NCBI RefSeq assembly: GCF_000526195.1
Contig: NZ_JAFP01000001.1
Span: forward strand, 656,001 to 720,000
Reading direction: 5' to 3'
DNA length: 64,000 nt
DNA from: Hippea sp. KM1
GTDB taxonomy: Bacteria; Campylobacterota_A; Desulfurellia; Desulfurellales; Hippeaceae
Shown here piece by piece: positions 8,437 through 17,434 of the stretch. Position 1 is the first letter of the stretch. Every line of letters starts with the position of its first letter. The notes beneath the pieces were generated by a model, which saw nothing but the letters and a program-made list of their open reading frames with translations, was not told the origin of the DNA and did no database searches. A program made the position numbers and the translations under genes.

Positions 8437-8515
8437 GAAGTTAATATGTGTGATGAAGTTAAATTGAATATCGATCGGTTTTTCATAAAACACGAGATAG
8501 TTAAATTGAAGTTAA
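8437..8515 (+). promoter_or_regulatory. Three GAAGTTAA repeats, possible autoregulatory operator
   Basis: The octamer GAAGTTAA occurs at 8437-8444, 8455-8462 and 8508-8515. The first two are 18 bases apart and straddle the predicted transcription start and the regulator's start codon. The third lies inside the coding sequence. Placement at the start of a regulator gene suggests negative autoregulation, but this is inference from position only. Confidence 0.35.
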
Positions 8516-9387
8516 TTTTAAAGGCCATAGAAAACCCGCAGCTTAAGCTCCCGCCGGCTAAAGAGATAGCCCAGAGCGACCGTGTCAGTGAGTTGACGGT
8601 TAAGAAGGTGGAAAAGGAGCTGGTGCAGAAGGGGTATCTTGTTAGCAACAAGAAGGGTGGAACAAGGACGACGGCCAAGTTCACCAAACAGCAGATTTCT
8701 GAATTTATAAGCTCTAAAGAGGCCTTCAAGGGGTCTGTTGAGTCTTTGCTTAAAAACGGCTTTAGCGAAGAGGATATATTGTCGTTGGTTTACGATGTTA
8801 TATCCAATGCCAAAAGGAGCCAATCCAATGTGATCTATACGGAAAAGGACGAATCCATCGCCATATTTGCCAAGTCCCAGATAGAGGATTTTATAGAGTG
8901 TAATGTGGTGTTTAAGCCGTTTGATACACTGAAAAGTGAGCTTTCCAACAGGGCTATAGACAATAAGATCATCGTTGCACCGTTTTTCTGCTCCCCGCAG
9001 CTTGAGCCTTTTGTCTATGAGGGTGTTAGGCTTGTTCCTTTGAGGGCGACACACCCGCTTGAGGGTTTTGCCGATAACGATGAGATACCCTTTGGCAGCA
9101 GGATCTTCTATATAGCGGCCTCAAGGATGGATAAGGAAAACTCCATTAGTGTCTATCAGGATGTGCTTAAGGATAAATACAGGCTTTACATATACACACA
9201 GGATGAGATTTTGGTGAATCGCCACTTTTTGGGTTTTGCAGATATGGTGGTTGGATATAGCTGGGTCATCAAGAACAACTATTTTCTGTTTAAGAATATG
9301 AAGGTGATAAGCAGGGATAGGTTTTGCGATAGTGAAGGTATGAGGATGATTAAATATTTGGTCGATCACTTATCGGAGGATAATTGA
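8446..9387 (+). CDS. GntR-like winged-helix regulator with ligand-binding domain
   Basis: This 313-residue protein begins with a winged-helix domain (~12-80) matching the GntR pattern: a helix ending in LKLPPAKEIAQ, a recognition helix SELTVKKVEKELVQKGYL and a wing with GGTRTTA. After a helical linker, residues ~125-310 form an alpha/beta domain reminiscent of substrate-binding or LacI-type effector domains. It heads the hyuAB-TRAP operon, its stop overlapping hyuA by one base, so it probably senses the imported substrate. Family assignment is moderate because the effector domain is not one I can name. The ATG has no ribosome site (see promoter). Confidence 0.72.
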   Translation: MCDEVKLNIDRFFIKHEIVKLKLILKAIENPQLKLPPAKEIAQSDRVSELTVKKVEKELVQKGYLVSNKKGGTRTTAKFTKQQISEFISSKEAFKGSVESLLKNGFSEEDILSLVYDVISNAKRSQSNVIYTEKDESIAIFAKSQIEDFIECNVVFKPFDTLKSELSNRAIDNKIIVAPFFCSPQLEPFVYEGVRLVPLRATHPLEGFADNDEIPFGSRIFYIAASRMDKENSISVYQDVLKDKYRLYIYTQDEILVNRHFLGFADMVVGYSWVIKNNYFLFKNMKVISRDRFCDSEGMRMIKYLVDHLSEDN

Positions 9388-11375
9388 TGGAGATTATAGG
9401 TGTCGATACGGGCGGTACATTTACCGATTTTATTTACAAGACCCAGGACGGCAAGTGGGGCGTTTATAAGCTGCTTTCCACACCGTCCAATCCTGCTGAG
9501 GCCGTTTTAGAGGGGATTAAGCACATAGTCAAGGGCGATAAATTCAAGGTTGTCCATGGCTCAACCGTTGCTACCAATGCAATATTGGAAAGAAAGGGCG
9601 CCTATACGGCCTTTATAACGAATAAGGGTTTTGAGGATGTCATAGAGATAGGCAGGCAGAATAGGGAGAGGCTCTATGATCTGTTTTACAAAAGGGAAGA
9701 GCCGCTTGTGGCCTCGGAGTTGAGGTTTGGCCTTTCCTGCAGGGTTAGCTCAAAGGGTGAGATAGTTGAGGATATTGACGATGAGGAGCTTGAGAGCCTG
9801 GTTAAAAAGCTTGAGGATGCAAAGGCGGAATCGGTAGCCGTCTGTTTCTTGTTTTCCTATTTGAATCCAGAACACGAGAAGAGGGTGAAATCGGCTATTG
9901 AGAGGTTAAATCTGCCCGTATCCCTATCACATCAGATATTGGCCGAATTCAGGGAGTATGAGAGGGCATCAACGACCATAATCAACGCCTATGTCTCGCC
10001 AAAAATGAAACGCTACCTTTACAACATCATGGATGAGCTTAAGGATAATGAATTAAGGATAATGCAATCAAACGGTGGGAGTATCTCGGCCCAAACCGCA
10101 TCGGAGGAGTCTGTCAGGACGATTTTATCAGGGCCTGCAGGCGGTGCTGTCGGTGCTTTTGAGATAGGCAAGATGGCGGGCTATTCTAAGCTCATTACAT
10201 TCGACATGGGCGGGACATCCACCGATGTGTCGCTAATAGATTCTAAACTACCCTTAACCTTTGAATCGGAGATCGGCGGTTTTCCCGTTAAGGTGCCGAT
10301 GATCGACATACATACCGTTGGAGCAGGCGGTGGCTCCATTGCCTATTTAGATACAGGCGGCTCATTAAGGGTTGGCCCAGAGAGCGCCGGGGCTGATCCA
10401 GGGCCTATATGTTATGGAAAGGGCGAGAGGATAACCGTAACGGATGCCAATCTCTATTTAGGCAGATTGGTGCCTGAGTTCTTCTTGGGCGGTAATATGA
10501 GGCTTGATAAGGATAGGCTAAACAAATACTTCTCCATGATGGCAAGAGAGCTCAATATGGATGAGATAGAGCTGGCAGAGGGCATCCTGACCGTGGCAAA
10601 TGCATCGATGGAGAGGGCGATAAGGGTGATCTCTGTGGATAGGGGCTATGACCCGAGGGAATTTGTGCTGTTCTCCTTTGGCGGTGCAGGCGGAATGCAT
10701 GCTGCCTTTTTGGCGAGGCTATTGAGGATTCCCAAGGTATTTGTTCCTAAGAATCCCGGAATACTGTCGGCCATAGGCATGTTGATGGCTGATGTTATTA
10801 AGGATTACTCCCTAACCGTTATGCTGAAAGCAGAAGATACGAATTATGAGGAGTTGAATGCCGCATTCGACCCGCTGGTTGAAAAGGGGCTTGAGGATTT
10901 AAAGAACGAGGGAATCGAAAAGAGGGTCAGGATAGAGAAGTATCTGGATATGAGGTATCTTGGGCAATCCTATGAGATAGTTGTGCCGTTTGAGGAGGAT
11001 TACTTAAATTCATTCCACAACCTCCATCGGAAGCTTTACGGCTATGCAGACATAAGCAAGAGGGTTGAGATAGTCAACATAAGGCTTAGGGCTATAGGCA
11101 TACCGTCAAAGCCGAACTTTAGTCCGATGCGTTGCGGCTCTTTTAGGCTGAAAGATGAGGCTGTTTTGGGTTATAGGGATGTGGTGTTTGATGGTAAGTT
11201 TTACAAAACGGCTGTGATAGATAGGGATAAATTAACCTGCGGCAATGTTATTGAGGGGCCTGCCATTGTAGTTGAATACTCATCCACCATTGTTTTACCC
11301 TTCTATTCAAAGGCGGTTGTGGACAAATACGGTAATCTCATAATTGACATTGAAGGGGCAAAAGATGAAGGTTAA
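9387..11375 (+). CDS. hyuA: Hydantoinase/oxoprolinase family protein, subunit A
   Basis: This 662-residue protein belongs to the N-methylhydantoinase A / 5-oxoprolinase alpha family, ASKHA-fold ATPases that activate an amide or keto group by phosphorylation. Nucleotide-site motifs are GVDTGGTFTDF at residues 4-14, SGPAGGAVGA at ~245 and FDMGGTSTDV at ~272. The C-terminal Hydant_A_C part is complete. ATG 9387 lies 6 bases after GGAGGA and overlaps the regulator stop, so I prefer it to TTG 9384. It pairs with hyuB, which it overlaps by 11 bases. No acetone-carboxylase gamma subunit is nearby, so ATP-dependent ring opening of a cyclic amide is more likely than carboxylation. The true substrate is unknown. 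Confidence 0.88.
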   Translation: MEIIGVDTGGTFTDFIYKTQDGKWGVYKLLSTPSNPAEAVLEGIKHIVKGDKFKVVHGSTVATNAILERKGAYTAFITNKGFEDVIEIGRQNRERLYDLFYKREEPLVASELRFGLSCRVSSKGEIVEDIDDEELESLVKKLEDAKAESVAVCFLFSYLNPEHEKRVKSAIERLNLPVSLSHQILAEFREYERASTTIINAYVSPKMKRYLYNIMDELKDNELRIMQSNGGSISAQTASEESVRTILSGPAGGAVGAFEIGKMAGYSKLITFDMGGTSTDVSLIDSKLPLTFESEIGGFPVKVPMIDIHTVGAGGGSIAYLDTGGSLRVGPESAGADPGPICYGKGERITVTDANLYLGRLVPEFFLGGNMRLDKDRLNKYFSMMARELNMDEIELAEGILTVANASMERAIRVISVDRGYDPREFVLFSFGGAGGMHAAFLARLLRIPKVFVPKNPGILSAIGMLMADVIKDYSLTVMLKAEDTNYEELNAAFDPLVEKGLEDLKNEGIEKRVRIEKYLDMRYLGQSYEIVVPFEEDYLNSFHNLHRKLYGYADISKRVEIVNIRLRAIGIPSKPNFSPMRCGSFRLKDEAVLGYRDVVFDGKFYKTAVIDRDKLTCGNVIEGPAIVVEYSSTIVLPFYSKAVVDKYGNLIIDIEGAKDEG

Positions 11376-12936
11376 TCCTATACTCCTTGAGGTGTTTAAG
11401 AATAAGTTGTCCTCGGTGGCCGATGAGATGGGGGTTTCTTTAAACAGGACGGCTTTCTCTGCAAATATAAAGGAAAGAAGGGACTTCTCATGCGCTGTAT
11501 TTGATGAAAATGGCGACATGATAGCCCAGGCTGCCCACATACCGGTGCATCTTGGCTCTATGCCTATGTCTGTTAAGGCGGCAATATCGGAGTTTGACTT
11601 CAAGGAAGGGGATATGGTGGTCTTAAACGACCCGTTCAAGGGCGGCACGCACCTGCCCGATATAACCATCGTTGCCGGGGTTTTTGTTGAGGGTGAAGAG
11701 AAACCGGTTTTCTATGTGGCGAACAGGGCTCATCATGCCGATGTGGGTGGTATGAGTTCCGGTTCGATGCCCCTATCGAGCAGCATATTCCAGGAGGGTG
11801 TGATAATCCCGCCGCTAAAACTCGTTGAAAACGGCCAGATAAACGAAAGCGTGTTCAAGCTGTTTTTAAACAATGTAAGGACACCGTATGAAAGGGAAGG
11901 GGATTTTAAGGCCCAGATAATGGCAAACCTGACCGGTATTAAGCGAATCAAGGAGATGATAGAGAAGTACACCTTACAAACCGTTAGGTTCTATGCAAAG
12001 GAGCTTATGGATTACTCAGAAAGGATAATGAGAAAGACGATCTTGAAAATACCGGATGGGACATACTCATTTGTGGATTTTTTAGACGATGATGGAATTG
12101 AGAGGCAGAACATAAAGATACAGCTGGATTTGACCATAGATGGGGATGAGGCAACCCTGGATTTTACAAAATCGGACGATCAGGTCTCAGGCAGCGTAAA
12201 TGCCGTATATGCCATAACGCTTTCTGCGGCTTTGTATGTGTTCAGGTGTTTGGTTGAACAGAACATACCCACCAATGCCGGCTGTTTAAGGCCGCTGAGG
12301 CTTATAACCAGAAAGGGCAGTATTGTCGATGCCGTCTTTCCCTCCGCCGTTGCCGGTGGCAATGTGGAGACATCCCAGAGGATAGTCGATGTAATCCTGG
12401 GTGCCCTCTCAAAGGCAATACCGGAGAAGATACCGGCTGCAAGCCAGGGGACTATGAACAACATAGCCATCGGCGGCATCAATGAGCTAAACGGTGAACC
12501 GTTTGCCTATTATGAGACATTGGGCGGTGGCATGGGTGCATCAAGCAGACACCACGGCGAAAGCGCCATACACTCCCATATGACCAACACACTCAATACA
12601 CCCATTGAGGCTTTGGAATACAGCTATCCTTTTAGGGTTAGGCAGTATTCTATAAGGAGGGGTTCAGGTGGCAGGGGTGCCTTCTGTGGTGGAGATGGGC
12701 TTGTTAGGGAGATAGAGCTGCTCAATAAGGCTGAGATTACCGTTTTATCCGAGAGAAGGCGGCTTTCGCCTTACGGTCTTGAGGGTGGAGAGGCCGGCAA
12801 GAGGGGCAGGAATATAATCATAAGGGATTCAAAGGAGATGGAGATGCCACCCAAGTTTACCATGAAGCTAAATAAGGGTGATATTGTCAGGATAGAAACA
12901 CCGGGCGGTGGCGGCTATTTTAAGCCAAAGAAGTGA
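11365..12936 (+). CDS. hyuB: Hydantoinase/oxoprolinase family protein, subunit B
   Basis: This 523-residue Hydantoinase_B protein is the partner of HyuA. Family motifs are visible: NDPFKGGTHLPDI at ~90, the RAHHADVGGMSSGSMP metal-site segment at ~125, and a C-terminal glycine-rich RRGSGGRGAFCGGDG loop. ATG 11365 follows AAGGGG by 7 bases and sits inside the end of hyuA; an upstream TTG at 11344 is less likely. In known systems the B subunit completes hydrolysis of the phosphorylated intermediate of hydantoins or 5-oxoproline. It is followed after 13 bases by the TRAP transporter, which implies uptake of the substrate as an organic acid. Confidence 0.88.
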   Translation: MKVNPILLEVFKNKLSSVADEMGVSLNRTAFSANIKERRDFSCAVFDENGDMIAQAAHIPVHLGSMPMSVKAAISEFDFKEGDMVVLNDPFKGGTHLPDITIVAGVFVEGEEKPVFYVANRAHHADVGGMSSGSMPLSSSIFQEGVIIPPLKLVENGQINESVFKLFLNNVRTPYEREGDFKAQIMANLTGIKRIKEMIEKYTLQTVRFYAKELMDYSERIMRKTILKIPDGTYSFVDFLDDDGIERQNIKIQLDLTIDGDEATLDFTKSDDQVSGSVNAVYAITLSAALYVFRCLVEQNIPTNAGCLRPLRLITRKGSIVDAVFPSAVAGGNVETSQRIVDVILGALSKAIPEKIPAASQGTMNNIAIGGINELNGEPFAYYETLGGGMGASSRHHGESAIHSHMTNTLNTPIEALEYSYPFRVRQYSIRRGSGGRGAFCGGDGLVREIELLNKAEITVLSERRRLSPYGLEGGEAGKRGRNIIIRDSKEMEMPPKFTMKLNKGDIVRIETPGGGGYFKPKK

Positions 12937-12949
12937 TTGGGAGGTGTTT

Positions 12950-13927
12950 ATGAGGTTTTTTAGGTTGTTTGTTGTTGTGTTGGCCGTTTTGATTGTTAGC
13001 GGCTTTTCGCATGCAAAGGTCATCAAGATGAATCTAAACTGCATCTATGGGCCAAACAGTATCCACACAAAGGGCGCTGTTAGGTTTGCTGAGCTTGTGA
13101 AGAAATACACAAACGGCAGCGTTGTTATTACGGTTTATCCCGGTGGCAGCTTAGGGTTTAAGGGTCCTGAGCTTCTGCGTGTTGTTAGGGATGGGCAGGT
13201 TCCTATGTCCGATATTTTGATGGGTGTGGTCTCAGGCAGTGAGCATGTGTTTGGCGTAAGTTCCCTGCCCAAGCTGGTTAATTCTTACAAAGAGGCCTAC
13301 AAGCTGTATCAGGCGTTTAAGCCGCTGTATGAGAAGGCTGCCTTGAAGTGGAATCAGAAGTTTCTGTATGCCGCCCCGTGGCCACCGAGCGGTTTGGTTA
13401 CAAAGGTTAAGATTGAGACGGCTAAGGATCTGAAGGGTTTAAAGATTAGAACATACGACAAAAACGGTGCGAAGTTTTTAAGGATATTGGGGGCAAATGC
13501 CGTATCCATGCCCTGGGGTGAGGTGTATTCGGCCCTAAGAACAAACCTTATAAACGGCGTTTTGACCAGTGCAGAATCGACCAAGAACGGTAAATTCTGG
13601 GAGGTCTTGAAGTATTTTTCACCGATAAACTATGCCTATCCCCTGAATATGGTGACCATAAACCTGGATTACTGGAAGGCTTTAGATAAAAAGCAACAAG
13701 AGGCCGTCCTGAAGGCAGCTAAAGAGACCGAAGAATACCAGTGGGCTTACTCTGAGAGGATAAACAACGAGGATTTGAAGATTATAAGGGAGCACGGCAT
13801 GGTTGTTAACGAGCCTACAGAGGAGTTTGAGAAACAGATGGAGAAGGCCTCAAAGCAGTTGGTGGATGAGTTCTTAGAAAAGGCATCACCCTCTGAGAAG
13901 AAGATCCTTAAAGAATTTATCAAGTAA
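12950..13927 (+). CDS. dctP: TRAP transporter solute-binding protein (DctP family)
   Basis: This 325-residue periplasmic binding protein has a clear signal peptide (MRFFRLFVVVLAVLIVSGFSHA, cleaved near residue 22). The mature domain shows DctP features: GPNSIHTKGAVRFAELV, PGGSLG, and the conserved arginine in LKIRTYDKNG that usually contacts a substrate carboxylate. ATG 12950 lies 5 bases after GGGAGG. Its position with hyuAB and a dedicated regulator suggests a cyclic amide acid or related carboxylate as ligand; a C4-dicarboxylate cannot be excluded. It overlaps dctQ by one base. Confidence 0.9.
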   Translation: MRFFRLFVVVLAVLIVSGFSHAKVIKMNLNCIYGPNSIHTKGAVRFAELVKKYTNGSVVITVYPGGSLGFKGPELLRVVRDGQVPMSDILMGVVSGSEHVFGVSSLPKLVNSYKEAYKLYQAFKPLYEKAALKWNQKFLYAAPWPPSGLVTKVKIETAKDLKGLKIRTYDKNGAKFLRILGANAVSMPWGEVYSALRTNLINGVLTSAESTKNGKFWEVLKYFSPINYAYPLNMVTINLDYWKALDKKQQEAVLKAAKETEEYQWAYSERINNEDLKIIREHGMVVNEPTEEFEKQMEKASKQLVDEFLEKASPSEKKILKEFIK

Positions 13928-14406
13928 TGATTGAGAGGCTTACCGGTTGGATAGATAGGCTAAGCGATCTGTTTGCCTATCTATCCGCCCTTTTTCTAAT
14001 TGTCATTATAGTTCTGATCGTTTCCAATATAGCCCTTATGGGCCTGTTTAATAAGTCGATCATGATTACCGATGAGTATTCTGCCTATATGTTTGCCGCC
14101 TTTGTTATGTTTTCTATCTCCTATACACTCAAAGAAGACGGGCATATAAGGATAACGGTTCTGACATCCAAGCTTCCTGAAGGGTTGCAGAGGGTGTTTG
14201 GTTTGGTTGTTAAGGCTATAGCATTGGCTCTGGTTGTATATATGTTTTACTATTCATGCCTGATGGTCTATCAGGCCTATGTCTATCAGATGAGGGCCGA
14301 TACGGTTGCACAGACACTGCTGTGGATACCTCAATTGTGTATGCCTGTGGGCTTTTTTATTTTGGCTTTGCAGTTGATTTCTGAGATTTTGAAGGTGTTT
14401 AGATGA
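13927..14406 (+). CDS. dctQ: TRAP transporter small membrane subunit (DctQ family)
   Basis: This 159-residue protein has four predicted membrane helices (about residues 18-42, 52-70, 90-112 and 128-152). That is the DctQ topology of the small subunit, which partners the large DctM permease in sodium-driven TRAP uptake. Conserved family features include the EYSAYMFAAFVMFSISYTLK segment in helix 2. Start and stop overlap dctP (TAATG) and dctM (ATGA), giving fixed stoichiometric coupling. Confidence 0.88.
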   Translation: MIERLTGWIDRLSDLFAYLSALFLIVIIVLIVSNIALMGLFNKSIMITDEYSAYMFAAFVMFSISYTLKEDGHIRITVLTSKLPEGLQRVFGLVVKAIALALVVYMFYYSCLMVYQAYVYQMRADTVAQTLLWIPQLCMPVGFFILALQLISEILKVFR

Positions 14407-15737
14407 TATCCGATCCGTTAACCCTTCTAATTGTCATGGTTATAATCCTATTTGCGTTCCTTCTGTCGGGTCTATGGATAGGTTTTTCGCTCTTTGCAAC
14501 GGGTGTGGCAACGATGCTGCTTTACGATTTCACCTTGCCGCCAACCATCTCTATATGGTCCAAAATCGGGGGGCTGCTTGCCAACTCCTCCTGGAATAGC
14601 TTAGATTCCTGGTCTTTGGTTGCTCTTCCCTTGTTTGTATTTATGGGAGAGATACTTTATCACACCGATATATCGAATAAGCTATTCAATGGGCTTCTGC
14701 CGTGGTTTTCAAAGATACCGGGGAGGCTTTTGCATCTCAATGTGGTTGCATGTTCTATGTTTGCCGCTGTATCGGGCTCATCTGCAGCCACAACGGCAAC
14801 GGTTGGCAAGATTACCTTAAACGAACTCCAAAAAAGGGGTTATTCGAAGAGTTTGTCTGTCGGCTCATTGGCCGGTGCTGGAACGCTTGGTTTTTTGATA
14901 CCGCCCAGCCTGATAATGATAATCTACGGGGTGATGTCTAATGTCTCCATAGGTAAGCTGTTTATAGCAGGGATTATACCCGGCTTAATGCTCGGTGGCT
15001 TGTATTCTTTGTATATCATGGTTGTATCACTGATAAAGCCGGATGTTGTGCCCAAAGATAATGAGCGGTTTAGTCTTAGGGACAGGCTTGTTGCGCTTAA
15101 AGACATAATGCCTGTATTTTTGCTGATCGTGCTTGTTTTGGGCAGCATCTATCTTGGTTTTGCAACACCAACGGAGGCTGCAGCCTTGGGCGTTGTGGGT
15201 GCTTTATCTCTGGCTGCGGCGTTTAGGAATCTAACATGGGATAACTTTAAGCTGTCGGTAAAGAATTCCATAAAAACCACAGTCATGATAGCCTTTATCA
15301 TGATGGGCGCTGCATTTTTATCTCAGGTTGCCGGCTTTAGTGGCATAACAAGGGCCTTGAGCCTCTATGTTGCACAATCTCACCTAAGCCCTTACCAGCT
15401 CCTTGTAATTGTGGGTTTTATGTATCTTCTGCTCGGCGCTATCTTAGACGGCGTTTCTATGGTTGTTATGACAACGCCTATAATATTGCCCATAATGCAG
15501 CAGGCGGGCTTTGAAGCCTTGTGGTTTGGAATATTCTTGGTGATTATGGTGGAACTTGCCCAGATTACGCCACCTGTTGGATTTAGCCTGTTTGTTATTG
15601 AGGGTATATCCAACGAAAAGGTGGGGAATATCATAAAATACAGCTTCCCGTTCTTTTTGATTATGATCTTTGTGGTTGTAATCCTTGCCCTTTTTCCTGA
15701 GGTTGTTTACTTTCTGCCTTCGCATATGATTAGGTGA
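14403..15737 (+). CDS. dctM: TRAP transporter large permease (DctM family)
   Basis: This 444-residue membrane protein has about 12 hydrophobic helices. Motifs of the DctM/ion-transporter superfamily are seen: SGSSAATTATVGKI near residue 120, GAGTLGFLIPPSLIMIIYG near 158, and PTEAAALGV near 258. It would form the sodium-coupled transport path with DctQ and the binding protein. The stop codon at 15735-15737 directly abuts the stop codon of the convergent dam-type gene, so the operon has no terminator of its own. Confidence 0.92.
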   Translation: MISDPLTLLIVMVIILFAFLLSGLWIGFSLFATGVATMLLYDFTLPPTISIWSKIGGLLANSSWNSLDSWSLVALPLFVFMGEILYHTDISNKLFNGLLPWFSKIPGRLLHLNVVACSMFAAVSGSSAATTATVGKITLNELQKRGYSKSLSVGSLAGAGTLGFLIPPSLIMIIYGVMSNVSIGKLFIAGIIPGLMLGGLYSLYIMVVSLIKPDVVPKDNERFSLRDRLVALKDIMPVFLLIVLVLGSIYLGFATPTEAAALGVVGALSLAAAFRNLTWDNFKLSVKNSIKTTVMIAFIMMGAAFLSQVAGFSGITRALSLYVAQSHLSPYQLLVIVGFMYLLLGAILDGVSMVVMTTPIILPIMQQAGFEALWFGIFLVIMVELAQITPPVGFSLFVIEGISNEKVGNIIKYSFPFFLIMIFVVVILALFPEVVYFLPSHMIR

Positions 15738-16547
15738 TTAACCGAACACAGCAAGAATTTCCGGTGCTTTAGATCTATTTTTCCCATTGCAACTGATTGA
15801 TCTTCTAACATCAAATGTGATTATCTTGGATGCATTTTTGTAATAGTGTTGGGTGAAAGTAGTGTTGTGATTGCTTATTAAAACAAAGACGCCTTTTTTA
15901 CTAATAGATTCTGATATGCTAACCAATCTTATTTGATCTTTCTGGGTAAAACCTCCAGATGAGTAATCTGTAAAGTTTGCTGTTTCTGATAGTGGAACAT
16001 AGGGCGGGTCGCAATATACAACATCACCTTTTTGTGCCATCATCATGGTTTTTTCGAAATCTTGACATAAAAAAGTTGTCTTACTTTTGTTTATTTTCTC
16101 GATAAAACCTATTAACTCTTTTTCAGGGAAGTATGGTTTTCTATATTTACCGAAGGGTGTATTGAACTTTCCTTGCTTGTTGTATCTGCATAGTCCGTTG
16201 TAAGCGTGGCGGTTAAGATATATGAAAAGAGCTGCTTTTAAATAACCGTCTTTTGTATTGTTGAATTCATCTCTTAGTTTATAATACATCTCGGGTGTGT
16301 TGTTTTCTTGGGTAAAGAGGGTTTTTGTGAAATCTATAAAGTCGTATTTATGTTTACTTATAACAATGTATAGATTGATAAGATCTTCGTTTGAGTCTGC
16401 TAAAATGTATTCTTTGTAATCCGTATTTAGAAAAACAGCACCTGCCCCTACAAACGGTTCAATAAGTCTATCCCCTTTGGGTAGTAGTGGCAATATTTTA
16501 TCAAGTATTTTATATTTATTACCGGCCCATTTTAAAAAAGGTTTCAT
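15738..16547 (-). CDS. DNA adenine methyltransferase, DpnM/Dam family (GATC)
   Basis: This 269-residue N6-adenine methyltransferase is of the Dam/DpnM type. Motif X/I is seen in PFLKWAGNKYKIL and EPFVGAGAVF (SAM binding), and the catalytic DPPY motif IV lies at about residues 180-183. The target-recognition part between them has the family's LNRHAYNGLCRYNKQGKFNTPFG segment. It should methylate adenine in GATC and protect against the neighbouring DpnII-like nuclease. The gene overlaps the nuclease by 4 bases and is AT-rich with ATA/TTA codons unlike the flanks, indicating acquisition by transfer. Confidence 0.9.
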   Translation of the reverse strand: MKPFLKWAGNKYKILDKILPLLPKGDRLIEPFVGAGAVFLNTDYKEYILADSNEDLINLYIVISKHKYDFIDFTKTLFTQENNTPEMYYKLRDEFNNTKDGYLKAALFIYLNRHAYNGLCRYNKQGKFNTPFGKYRKPYFPEKELIGFIEKINKSKTTFLCQDFEKTMMMAQKGDVVYCDPPYVPLSETANFTDYSSGGFTQKDQIRLVSISESISKKGVFVLISNHNTTFTQHYYKNASKIITFDVRRSISCNGKNRSKAPEILAVFG

Positions 16548-17434
16548 GTGTTTATTGATTTTAATATTTTCGGTATTTTGTCTATCATTTTAAAATTCAA
16601 TACCCATTCCATTTCTTTCATTGCTCTTAAAAGGGGCTCTTTCATGCTATTCCATGCTGGTCCGTCAGTTACCCATATGAAATTTATTTTAAGTTCTTTG
16701 GCTATTCTGTGCATTTTAGGATAGCTTTCAGCAATTGATATTGGTTTGCTTCCTTGAGTGTTATAGAAACTGCATTCTATTATTGCAATGGGTTTTTTAT
16801 CTAAGTATATGACTATGTCGTGATTTTTTGCTTTTTTTAGTTTTTTGTTTAACAGTATGGGGTAGAGAGAAAGATTGGGGTCGTGCTCTATTATTTTATA
16901 CCTTTTATCTATAATTTTATTGAGCTTATATGCTACCATTTTTTCAAATATAGCGCCGCTTCTGTTTTTTCTGGCATTTGTGTCCATGCCGACTTCAACC
17001 CCGAGCAAATAGTCGTAAAGATCGCTGATTTTTTCGAATAAGCTTAGTATGCCAGTTTTTTCGCAGAATTTTACTATTAATTCTTTATTTAAATTTTGAG
17101 TATTAAAGGTTAAAGTTAGGAATTTATCTAAATCTGTATCGAATACCTCTATTTTACCCTTTTTAAGCCTCTCTGCTATTAATATGGGTATTATTTGTGC
17201 TGTTGACGGGTAATCTTCTAAAATTCTATATAAGTGTTTTGCTCTTTGATCTTTGGGCAGCTTTGCCAATGAGTTCATTAGAGAGATTTCATTTATGTAT
17301 TTATCTAAAGACTTTTTTACCTTGTTCCAATCCACAAAATATTCGTAAGTTTTATTTGATGGTAGCAGTGTTTTGAAGAAAAAATTTGAAAAATCTTCAA
17401 ATTTTTTAAATCCAAGTAAACTATAATTAATCAT
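16544..17434 (-). CDS. Type II restriction endonuclease, DpnII/MboI-like (GATC)
   Basis: This 296-residue protein matches the DpnII restriction endonuclease family, which cleaves unmethylated GATC. The family-specific GMDTNARKNRSGAIFE segment is at ~150-165. A PD-(D/E)xK-like core follows, with HDIVIYLDKKPIAIIECSFYN, where the aspartate and the ECS position would hold metal. A third conserved stretch, GSKPISIAESYPKM, follows. Normal length for the family (about 290). It sits between the two methyltransferases, overlapping the upstream one by 8 bases, which would coordinate expression. Composition is AT-rich like the whole island. Confidence 0.88.
   Translation of the reverse strand: MINYSLLGFKKFEDFSNFFFKTLLPSNKTYEYFVDWNKVKKSLDKYINEISLMNSLAKLPKDQRAKHLYRILEDYPSTAQIIPILIAERLKKGKIEVFDTDLDKFLTLTFNTQNLNKELIVKFCEKTGILSLFEKISDLYDYLLGVEVGMDTNARKNRSGAIFEKMVAYKLNKIIDKRYKIIEHDPNLSLYPILLNKKLKKAKNHDIVIYLDKKPIAIIECSFYNTQGSKPISIAESYPKMHRIAKELKINFIWVTDGPAWNSMKEPLLRAMKEMEWVLNFKMIDKIPKILKSINT

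Noticed and set aside
9387-12936. Acetone or acetophenone carboxylase
   Set aside because: HyuA and HyuB resemble the large carboxylase subunits, but no gamma or accessory subunit is present, and the TRAP and regulator context fits hydantoinase/oxoprolinase better.
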